Program-made: the position numbers and the translations under genes
Notes under the pieces: generated by a model
Database searches by the model: none
Told to the model about the DNA's origin: nothing
What the model saw: only the letters and a program-made list of their open reading frames with translations
NCBI GenBank assembly: GCA_015852425.1
Contig: JAAAIG010000722.1
Coordinates: forward strand, 7,252 to 19,924
Source of the DNA: Gryganskiella cystojenkinii
Lineage: Eukaryota; Mortierellomycota; Mortierellomycetes; Mortierellales; Mortierellaceae
Reading direction: 5' to 3'
DNA: 12,673 nucleotides
Shown: piece by piece, positions 1 through 7,787 of the stretch
Position numbering within the stretch: the first letter of the stretch is position 1
Layout of the letters: the number at the start of each line of letters is the position of its first letter

Positions 1-2585
1 TCTTTTGGATTCCATTATTCACTTTCTACCGCGATCACCTCAGGGACTTTGTGGCCAAGACTTGCTACGAGCCCTTCAATCACCCACGTCCTCTCTCCGG
101 TCCTGCCCTAAACGGTGACAAAGACATTTCTCTGGCCGGGATCCGGGACAGCCTCTTCCCGTCGTCGTTGGATTCTCGTTGGGCTCGCTCTGCCGATGTT
201 CAAGAACCGGATTGTGTTTCTTTCTTGGATCATGGTCTCGGAGCCGCTCCTGTCGACAACATAAAGGTTGTGAATGATCTTCGCACCAGTGGCGAGCCTG
301 GTGAAATTGATGATTACCACAGGATTATAGATCAGGATGTTGATGCTGAGCAGAGTGGACTCTTTGAGTACTCAGGTCAGGGTCATGAAGATACTACTGC
401 AGTCATGGACACGGTGGAAGTAACACTTAAGGCTAGACACCTCAGCCGACGTGAGCGGTCAAAGAATCATCATCACCATCACAACAGCCAACAGAAACAT
501 TCGGTCAAGGAGAAACGCGATCTGCAGCCTATTGCAGCAGCAGCAGCTCTGGATTCGTCTGATCCAGCCGCCGGAGCGAATCCTGTGGCTGCAAAGACAG
601 CTCCAAACATAGCGATTCGAGCAGACGAATCTGGCCAATCAATCTACACTCTCAACAAGCAAGGAGATAGCGCTGCTGAGGCTCCAGCTGCGGATGGCGT
701 AATTGCCCATGAGACTTTGAGCCATTCTGAGACTGTCACCTCGGACAGTGTGCTCAGAGAGGCCGCTGCAGGAGCTGAGGGTGCGCAGAAAGTATTGGTC
801 CAGGGAGGATCTGGAGCTACGAGCCCTGAGACTGCTTCCGAATCCCTTGAAAAGGCCAATGCTGGTCATCCTGTTGACACAAGCACGACCGAGATCGAAG
901 CTGAAAAAGAAGGAGAGTCGCATCCAAAGAAGGGGACAGTCTTGCTGGCCGCCGTCCCGATTTTGCTTCTTATGGGTGCCATTGCTGGGTTCACGGTCTA
1001 TCGCAGGTACCAGGAGAACAAGCTGGAGCAGAACCGTAATGATCTTCGAGATGACCTGTCCGGAGATGGATATCATCGTCGAGGTAAGGAAATGGCAAAC
1101 ACACGGGCTCAGGTGGCGTCTACTAAGCGCGCAGGCTAACATTATATTTGTTCTGTTGTTGTAGATCTGCCGATTCGGAAAGGATCTCCCATCCACTTTG
1201 ATCGCACATTCCTGAACACCATCCATTCCCCGCCACCGACTGCGACCTATCTCAATGATCCTGAGAACTCAAGTCGCCATCAGTCTCCATCGTCAGTCAC
1301 GTCTGCGACCAACATGAAACGACCTCCACCCTCTGCTGGATCCCTCGGCAAGACTCGATTCCAGGAACTGAACCGTAGTTATGATTTTGGAGCTGGATTC
1401 AGATCGATCAAGAATGCATTGACAAGGAGCACAAACACCTCTCGCGACAGTGCTCTCGATCAGGCATCAAACAATGCCTCAAGTGGAACGATCAACAATG
1501 GTAAGAACGTCGTCGCGTTTGGAGCTGGAGGTCATTCTTTGGCCAAGATTGGTAGTCACCCCGGTCTGAATGCGCTGGAGAGACAACAACTTCAACAACA
1601 ATACGGTGCCGGTCCCTCAAGCGCTGGATCTTCGGGATCAAGATTCCCAGACATGAGCACGTTGACAATCCCCACAGAGCAACAGATTGTCTGGGGTCAG
1701 TACTCTGCCAACGACGACGATGAGTATCAGGACGCAGCGACCGCTGCGGCCTCGAACCTGGCTCGTAAATCAGCCTCGACTACTTCACTGTCGATGCTCA
1801 GTGGCGGAAAGTACAGTCATCATCATCAAAAGTCCTCCAGTCACCAACCTGATACCCCGACAGATAGCATCGGTGACTGTCTCTCGCCCGAGTCTCCCTC
1901 GATCACGCGTGAGGAGATGATGAGACGTCGCAACCTCTTTGCTGAGGGCTATGCTTTCGGATCCGAGGCCTCGGTGGGAGATGATGCTCACTCGGGCTCG
2001 GATCTGCTCTTTGACGCACGTGAGAACTTTTATGATCTTGGCAATGAGAAGGCCCATGATGCCTCCCTGCGCGATGAGGAGATGGACATGTATCTCAACA
2101 TGGAGAAGGAAGAGAGCCCGTATCCGATCGACGACTTCAATACGATGAACCCAAGACCGTACGAGCCCAAGGTCGTGCATCGAGACAGCGCTACGACCGA
2201 CACCATCAAGAAGTCTGCTCGCGTGAAAAAAGAAGAATATAATGAGAAAAAGGCCCTGCTCCAAGCGGATCAAAAGGAGGCCGAGGCCGACGGTGAGGAG
2301 ACCCATGTCCTTGGTTCCGCATCGCCTGAATGGAGTGGATCGAACAAGGAGCAATCGGACGAGAATCCTGGTGAAACCTTTGGTGAGGTCCAATCTGCAT
2401 TGGCGTCCATCAGCGGCGCTAGCGGACAAAAAATTGATCAAGCAGGCACGGCAGAAGTTGTGGATCCTGCCGAGTGGGAGGAAGAATCGCGTTCCAGTGC
2501 CAAATCCTCCGGTGCTTTGAATCAGGGCCAAGGTAGTAAGAAGAAAGGAACCAAGAACAAGTCGAAGAAGGGTCGCAAGAACTAA
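1..2585 (+). CDS. 5'-truncated gene for a single-pass membrane protein with a long disordered tail
   Basis: I do not recognise this family. Model: exon <1-1083, intron 1084-1164 (81 nt, GTAAGG...GTAG), exon 1165-2585; the frame is continuous across the junction and the stop is TAA at 2583-2585. The frame is open from base 3 without an ATG before 51, so the gene starts upstream; an acceptor-like CAG at 41-43 could be the start of an exon. Counting from base 3, the visible part is 833 residues: a mixed N-terminal region, a run of five His (about 156-160), a dibasic KEKR (about 169-172) that could be a Kex2-type cleavage site, an Ala/Ser/Glu-rich stalk, one hydrophobic helix (about 313-333) followed by YRRYQ, then about 500 residues of low-complexity tail rich in Ser, Asn, Gln, Asp and Glu. 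The C-terminus is a lysine cluster (SKKKGTKNKSKKGRKN). Positive charges after the helix suggest the tail is cytosolic (inference). Function unknown; coding status is well supported, the product is not. Confidence 0.85.
1084..1164 (+). other. Spliceosomal intron in the first gene
   Basis: The donor GTAAGG follows the CGTCGAG exon end and the acceptor is TTGTTGTAG. CTAAC at 1136-1140 fits a branch site. Without splicing the frame ends at 1137-1139. With splicing, a G plus AT makes an Asp codon, and the frame then stays open for 472 more codons. This junction explains why the downstream open frame has no convincing ATG of its own before 1314. Confidence 0.88.
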
Positions 2586-2878
2586 ACAACATGCACGTTT
2601 TTATGGACTCCCGTCGTTCCCCTCTCCCTTATCCTTTCCACATTTTTTTTCTTTTGAGCAATATACCCCTTTGTCAACCTCCTCTCATACTATCTTTCTA
2701 ACCATCGAGTTACACCCGTTGCAAAAACAAACAAAACAAAAAAACGAATACTTCAATCCCGTGAACCGCAAAAGTAAAATGACGTATAACGAATAAAATA
2801 TTGAACCTACCATCGTCCCTTGTCCAATACAGCTGAAACGCAGTAAAAAGATCTCGACAAGAAAAACAAAAAGACATG
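2586..2878 (+). other. 3' untranslated and intergenic stretch after the first gene
   Basis: This is A- and T-rich noncoding sequence between the TAA at 2585 and the Val tRNA. An AATAAA lies at 2792-2797, about 207 nt after the stop, and is the best poly(A) signal candidate. A-runs at 2862-2866 and 2868-2872 read as T-runs on the minus strand and belong to the Val tRNA as Pol III terminators. I see no other gene here. Confidence 0.6.
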
Positions 2879-2952
2879 TGTTTGTACTCGGACTTGAACC
2901 GAGGACCGTCTGTGTGTTAGACAGACGTGATAACCAACTACACCATACAAAC
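2879..2952 (-). tRNA. tRNA-Val (anticodon AAC)
   Basis: On the minus strand the cloverleaf is complete. The acceptor GTTTGTA pairs perfectly with TACAAAC, with discriminator A. The D-arm is TGGTGTAGTTGGTTATCAC. The anticodon stem TCTGT/ACAGA encloses the loop CTAACAC with anticodon AAC. The T-arm is CTCGG-TTCAAGT-CCGAG. Length is 74 nt with no intron and no encoded CCA. A34 would be read as inosine after modification (family knowledge). T-runs just downstream on the minus strand (A-runs at 2868-2872 and 2862-2866 on plus) fit Pol III termination. It is divergent from the Gly tRNA 123 nt away. Confidence 0.95.
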
Positions 2953-3075
2953 TCGCTTGATATTTTCCATTTTTTAAAATTCACTAGATTTGCAAATCAC
3001 ACATAATGATCACGTGAACATATCCAAATGTTAACCTTTTTTAGCACATTAAATTTACCAAAATCAGCGAAAAAA

Positions 3076-3146
3076 GAAAGTGTAGTATATGGGTATCATT
3101 CCGGCCTTCCAAGCCTGAGAACCGGGTTCGAGTCCCGGCACTTTCA
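3076..3146 (+). tRNA. tRNA-Gly (anticodon TCC)
   Basis: The acceptor GAAAGTG pairs perfectly with CACTTTC, with discriminator A. The anticodon loop CTTCCAA carries TCC. The T-arm CCGGG-TTCGAGT-CCCGG contains a canonical B box. Length is 71 nt, with no intron and no CCA. T-runs follow from 3149 (TTTT, then TTTTT), fitting Pol III termination. Oddity: the anticodon stem CCGGC/GCCTG has one C-T mismatch (positions 28-42), and the D-stem is weak. The acceptor and T stems are perfect, so I favour a functional gene, with some chance of early decay. Confidence 0.88.
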
Positions 3147-3866
3147 ATTTTATTTTTATTTTTGAAATTTACCCTTTCATGAACTTCCAGAGCTGATTGC
3201 CCTTTCTTTTTTTTTGCTTGTTTCTTTGCTTTTCCTAACCTCTTTCCTCCTCTTCCGAAAGACTTTGGGTAAGAAGAACAAATAAGCAATTTTGTCTGGA
3301 TGCTCCGAATCGTTATATGCTCTGTGCAGGAGACGGACACAGCGAGCATTTTTTTTCGCGTCCGCATTCTAGACAAGTCGGCAACTGGAAATGAAACTCT
3401 TGGTGATAATACAAAGTTTGGGCTGGATTGACAGCACTGCCCGCAGTCGAAACATCCAAGTTATTTTCTGGCAAGCTGTTTTTAGCAGGTCTGACTGATT
3501 TCGAAAATGTTCACAAATGACAAAAACAATGACCCGCACTTTTTTATCAGAAAAAGAGTAACGTTCTGGTAGCGTAAGAAGAGGAACAGCCCTTCGAGGA
3601 CTGCTGCCAGATGATGCTGTTGTGTGGATGACGATTTGCGTTGTAAGGGGGGTGAGGGAGGGGGAGCGTAAAAGAGGTCAACGAATGAAGGCACCTGTGA
3701 TCATGTTGTGGACCAAGGTTGCACAAGGATGACAACCTCGCCTCATAAATCCGGACCAGCTTTTGTGTTCGACCTCTCTCTTTTCTTTCCCCTTTCACTT
3801 TCTGAGCTGACTGCCTGGTCCGTCTGCTTGTTGCTTTTTTTTACTTTTCCATTCGATTATTCCCAC

Positions 3867-3927
<61 letters not shown>

Positions 3928-4512
3928 CTCTCTCCATTCCATTCCACTCTTCCTTCCCACTCGTTCTTAATCCTACGCTTTCTACTCGCTACCGAGGTTT
4001 TCCCTTCCTCCCCTGTCACATAGCCTTCCCCTGATTGCCCTTGTTCCTGGACAAAGCTGCATTTGATTCGACATTCCTCTTTCCTTTCGATGCACCATCC
4101 TGCTCCTGCGTCCTAGTGGCATTACCCGAGCAGATTCAATCCTTCAGCCTGTAATCGCCAATATAACTCTTTCACCCTTTTTTTGGTCCGCCTTCCTCGT
4201 CCTCCTCCGTCTATCCTTTTTTTTTCTTTCTTTCAACATACCTTTTGTCTGCTCTCTTCTCTCTTTTTTTTTTCGTCTTTGTATATTTTTTTATTCCCCT
4301 TGCAACCTCTTTCCTCTCCGCGCCTCCTTTTCTGACAACAAAAAAGATCATCGAAGAACTAGAGCAAAACGACAACCACACAAAAGAAAACAACATCTAC
4401 AAAAAAAAAAAAAATCACAGAAGCGAAGCACAACTAACAACAAGCCAACCAGCCGACCATCCAGCCAGCCAACCACCAACAAAAACACAGCCAATTTATT
4501 TTTGGCCGAACA
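3147..4512. other. Noncoding region: tRNA flank and promoter/leader of the Kre9-like gene
   Basis: I find no convincing gene. Open frames here are short and made of low-complexity Leu/Ser/Pro or Lys-rich strings. From about 3770 the plus strand becomes pyrimidine-rich, with a long (TC)n tract. From about 4335 it changes to an A/C-rich, CAA-type sequence with an A13 run near 4401-4413 and CCAGCC/CCAACC units at about 4443-4478. That last part looks like an unstructured 5' leader of the gene starting at 4513. No clear TATA box is seen close to that ATG. Confidence 0.55.
3870..3934 (+). repeat. (TC)n microsatellite
   Basis: An uninterrupted CT dinucleotide tract runs from 3870 to 3924 (about 27 units), is broken once by a G at 3925, and continues to 3934. 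It lies about 580 nt upstream of the ATG at 4513, inside a pyrimidine-rich region. On the minus strand it is a GAGA tract. Confidence 0.97.
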
Positions 4513-6512
4513 ATGCCTGGAAGCAACAGAAGCAGTTATTCTGTTCGCGCCCTGGTCTTTTGTACACTCTGGACTCTTCAATTCATATCGCACATCCAAG
4601 CCCAAGCACCAGGTAAAATTGAAAACAATATTACCTCCTGTCCTGCATTGTTCCCTTTCACTCTTCCTTAAGACTGGATTCAACTCGTCCTCCTCTTTAT
4701 TGCCATGAGCTTTTCGCTTGTTTTGCTGCCATAATTTTGAGCACCTATCGAACTCGATCGTAATCACACACCAAAAGGGCACGGACGGGATAGATAGAGT
4801 GCACGCACACTTTTTGCGGTCATTGTCTTTCGATTCGCCAACGGTCCTCCTCCTGTTACTCTTTTTTCCCTCGCTCAGTCTTCTCCCTCCCTTTATTTAT
4901 TGGGGGGGTTCTTTGTCTGTCTTTTGCTTGCATAATGCGCTCTCTCTCATCCTTTCCCATCGTATTCTTCGACCCTTCCGCATATCCTTAACTCGATATC
5001 TCATTTTACCGCTCCTATTAATGCAAAATAGCATGTACCGCGACTGCTATATGTGCGCCTGCCCAGGGCGATGTTTGGACCCAGGATTCGCTCGGAACAG
5101 TCATTTGGAATCCCGATCAGACAGCCCCTTTTGACAAGTATGAAAAGGTCGATCTCTACATCATGAACGAAGGCAATAATACCCAATCCTTCTTTTTGCA
5201 AGGGGATGTCGATCTCAGTTTGGGAATGACCGCGGCAAGACTTGAGACCGCTCTCTTCCCCGAAACCCTGCCCGTGAACCGTTCCTGTCATGTGCTGTTT
5301 ATACGACAAGGGAATAGCTTGGATGGGACGCATCAGACTTTGAACTCGAGTTCGTTCTTTATGATTCGTAAGTTTCTGACAGTCGGCAGCGTTGAGCAAT
5401 AGCCCGCTGTGCTCGCTGTTATGCAGTCTTTCTTTTTGTTCTATTTCAATTCCTCCAGATGCCCAGGTATCCTAAACATCTCAATTGCTTTCTCTTGCGT
5501 CTTTGACACAATAGGCACCAAACAAACTATCAATGGTACGCTCGTACCTATCGTACCAACCTCGCCTGCGACTTCTACGACTCTAGCCACCTCTACACAA
5601 ATTTCCACCGCCACCACCACCACAACATCCACCGCAGCTAACACGACCTCGAGTATTGTAGGAGCACCTCCAACCAATGTCCCTCCCACCAACAAATCCT
5701 CAAACGTGCTCTCACCGCTCGTCATCGGACTGATCTCCGCGGGCTGTGCAGCACTTTTGATTGCGATCGTGGCCCTGGGTCTGTTGTACAGAACGAGACG
5801 ACGCTACAACAATGATACGAGCGACTTTAAGAGTCTCCACGACCAGCCGTATTCACCAACGGACGGCGGTCCTAGCCAAGCTCCATCCCTATTTAAGAGC
5901 GAAAGCGTACACGATACCAACTCGAATAGGCCATATAGTGCCGGGGCATCAGTCGTAGAGGGATCGTTTGTCGCCGGAAGGAGTTCTTCAAATACGACAC
6001 GGTCAGGCGACGCTGTACTCCGAGCGGCGCCTGGCCTTCTTAGCTACAGTACCAGTAGCATCAACAACAGCAACAACCGACAATCACGGAACACAACCTC
6101 AACATCGCCTGTACCACTTTTGGAGCGCAAAGGTCCCAATTTACAGCATGTCATTGAACCAACTTCTACTGCCGCCGCCGCAACAGGAGGGCGCGATACT
6201 TCCCTCGATAGTGGAACCCGACCCTCGATAGAACCAGTCTTGACTCCAGGCGATGCACAGTTGATCGCAGAGACGTTTAGAAAGTCTATGCGGAGACCAC
6301 GTTGGGATGCAGAAGAGGAGGAGGAAGACGAGGAGGAGCAGGACGAGAGTCGGCGTGCCGCGAATGAGCTTCTTCGAAAAGAACTGAGTGAAGAGGGTGT
6401 AGATGTTCAACGAGGCGTCCAGAGAAGGGTGACAATCAAGGATCGGAGGCCCCATCGATCCAGTGTTGCACCCCCACTAACACAAACGGGGACAGAACAG
6501 TCGGATTCTTGA
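4513..6512 (+). CDS. Type I membrane protein with Kre9/Knh1-like ectodomain
   Basis: Model: exons 4513-4612, 5032-5367 and 5515-6512; introns of 419 and 147 nt, both phase 1; 477 residues; stop TGA. Residues 1-32 are a signal peptide with hydrophobic core VRALVFCTLWTLQF. Residues 34-146 begin with ACTATAIC and contain GDVWTQDSLGTVIWNP, then VDLYIMN, the pattern of the fungal Kre9/Knh1 N-terminal Ig-like domain (W..D..G.V.WNP, then a DLYLMN-type strand). In that family the fold occurs in cell-wall glucan-related and Ser/Thr-rich GPI or membrane proteins. Residues 147-211 are a Ser/Thr/Pro-rich stalk. Residues 214-237 form one membrane helix followed by RTRRR, so the 240-residue tail is probably cytosolic. 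The tail holds DAQLIAETFRKSMRRPRW (392-409), an acidic run (412-423) and ELLRKELSEEG (430-440). A wall-anchored or wall-sensing role is inference. The ATG has A at -3, and the frame through all exons is consistent. Confidence 0.85.
4613..5031 (+). other. Intron 1 of the Kre9-like gene (419 nt)
   Basis: The donor GTAAAA follows the signal-peptide exon and the acceptor is AAAATAG at 5025-5031. It is long for this window and strongly pyrimidine-rich. Only an acceptor in this phase puts the ectodomain in frame: G plus CA gives Ala and then CTATAICAPAQGDVW. CTTAACTC and CTATTAATG upstream of the acceptor could serve as branch sites. Its length leaves room for an unseen small exon, but none is needed. 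Confidence 0.75.
5368..5514 (+). other. Intron 2 of the Kre9-like gene (147 nt)
   Basis: The consensus donor GTAAGT follows FFMI, and the acceptor is CACAATAG. CCTAAAC at 5470-5476 could be the branch site. Splicing here joins C to GC (Arg) and continues into TKQTINGT and the Ser/Thr stalk. An internal AG-ATGCCCAG-GT segment lies at 5459-5466 but would break the frame if used as a micro-exon. Confidence 0.8.
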
Positions 6513-6641
6513 ACAAAAAGCAGGGGGAAAGGGAATCCCTCGGTTTTCTTTAGTTCATTCCATGTATCCTTTCCTATCCCCGTTTTTTTTGCATTCCTTA
6601 TCCATGTAATATACCATTTCCCGTCCCTCTTTGCCTTTCAT

Positions 6642-6647
6642 AATAAA
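6642..6647 (+). terminator. AATAAA polyadenylation signal of the Kre9-like gene
   Basis: A perfect AATAAA lies 130 nt after the TGA stop, after a T-rich stretch. Position and sequence fit a fungal poly(A) signal; the cleavage site itself cannot be seen. Confidence 0.6.
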
Positions 6648-7649
6648 AAAAGAACGTCATGACCTACTCTAAAAATATCAAAATCGTATATTGATCAATG
6701 ATGAAATAATCCAGGAGTGGTGGCCACGTGTTTGACGATCATTTTGCATGGCGTAGACTAGATCACGTGCAAAACGCGTTCTTTGCCAAAGAATTGTTGT
6801 TAGGACGAGATGCCTTAGGGTCTTTCATCGGCACTGTGCAACGAATTTCGCACCTCTCGCCCCATGGTCAGTCCAGCAGCCCTCGGATTCGCCTCCTTGT
6901 TCTTTTTTAATTTTTTTATCGATCCCCAGGGCAATTTTTTTTTTTTTTTCACTATATCTCTTTCCTCCCGAGTCGCAAGGCGAAGAGAAATATCGAAAAA
7001 AACATCAACAACGACAAACACAACAACAAAAACGACAGGTGGAGCAGATGAAATGTCGTCTGCTTTCATCAGAGCACGAAAGCCTAAAGACGCACGGAGC
7101 GCGCGCTTCTTGAACTGAGAGTCATTTGACCGGTCCCCCCCCACCTTCACCTTTTCTCCACAACTTTGACGTTGAAACCTCTTTTTATTCACAGTCCCCT
7201 CATCCCTACCCTGCATAATAGACAACGTCCTCAGATGATGTGGCTCACGATCCCGTGCGGTCAACAAATACCTCTCTCCTCAGAGCACAGACACCCCAGC
7301 GTACTTTTGTTCAATCAACTTTCTTGCCAACCGAAACGTTTCTCGGCGCGGAAAAAGCTGTCATTTCGATGGGGTTGAGACTTTCGATGGTCTTCCTCCT
7401 AGAATTCGTCCCTAGGAAAGGAACAACCCCGCCGCCTCACACGCACGGCTCTATAGAAAACTTCCCACTCCCCCAAGCGGATCGCCGAACCGAAAGCCCA
7501 GACTCCTTTTTCTGTCTTGCTTCGAGACGTGAAGTCCAAGGTGGGCCAACCCTTTTGCCCTTCTTCAGTCACAAACGCCCATGGAGGGATAATGCTGACA
7601 GTATCGAGGCGCAAAAAGACAAGGAAAACAAAAAGACGTTTTCTGCGGG

Positions 7650-7657
7650 TATATAAA
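7650..7657 (+). promoter_or_regulatory. TATA box of the first ML gene
   Basis: TATATAAA lies 131 nt upstream of the ATG at 7788. It is followed by the palindrome GGAAAGTTTCC at 7659-7669 and then a T/C-rich stretch, a common start-site context of well-expressed fungal genes. This predicts transcription starting around 7680-7700 (inference). Confidence 0.75.
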
Positions 7658-7787
7658 CGGAAAGTTTCCACGATGATATTTTTTTTCCCCCTCCCTCTTC
7701 TTCTGTTCTGCTCATCGTTGTCAATCCTCCACGAAATTATCATCTTCAACACTCATTACCTCTATTTCTTCCTCAGAAAAGCCCGTC

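Larger units (their letters stand above)
6513..7787. other. 3' end of the Kre9-like gene and promoter region of the first ML gene
   Basis: No gene is supported here. AATAAA at 6642-6647, 130 nt after the stop, is a likely poly(A) signal. Two CACGTG hexamers lie at 6725-6730 and 6764-6769. A C8 run is at 7134-7141. The 3' part contains the TATA box and pyrimidine-rich leader of the gene at 7788. Open frames in both strands are low-complexity and lack splice or start context. Confidence 0.55.

Noticed and set aside
1785..2531. 248-codon open frame on the minus strand, antisense to the first gene
   Set aside because: It is opposite a well-supported coding exon whose frame continues across a splice junction; the minus-strand protein has no recognisable domain and is explained as a shadow of codon bias.
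5065..5066. Alternative acceptor CAG before GGCGATG
   Set aside because: Joined to the donor at 4613 it puts the ectodomain out of frame and stops at 5133; the acceptor at 5030-5031 restores the frame and keeps two extra Cys residues.
4718..5134. Plus-strand open frame of 138 codons within the first intron of the Kre9-like gene and running into its exon 2
   Set aside because: It is mostly pyrimidine-encoded Leu/Ser/Phe and reads exon 2 in the wrong frame; the spliced model gives the signal peptide and ectodomain instead.
5459..5466. 8-nt micro-exon ATGCCCAG bounded by AG and GT
   Set aside because: Its length would shift the frame of the Ser/Thr stalk and membrane helix; direct splicing 5367 to 5515 is simpler and in frame.
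6815..7267. 150-codon minus-strand open frame
   Set aside because: It is low in complexity (Val/Asp and Lys runs from T/A tracts), with no domain, no promoter logic and no splice context.
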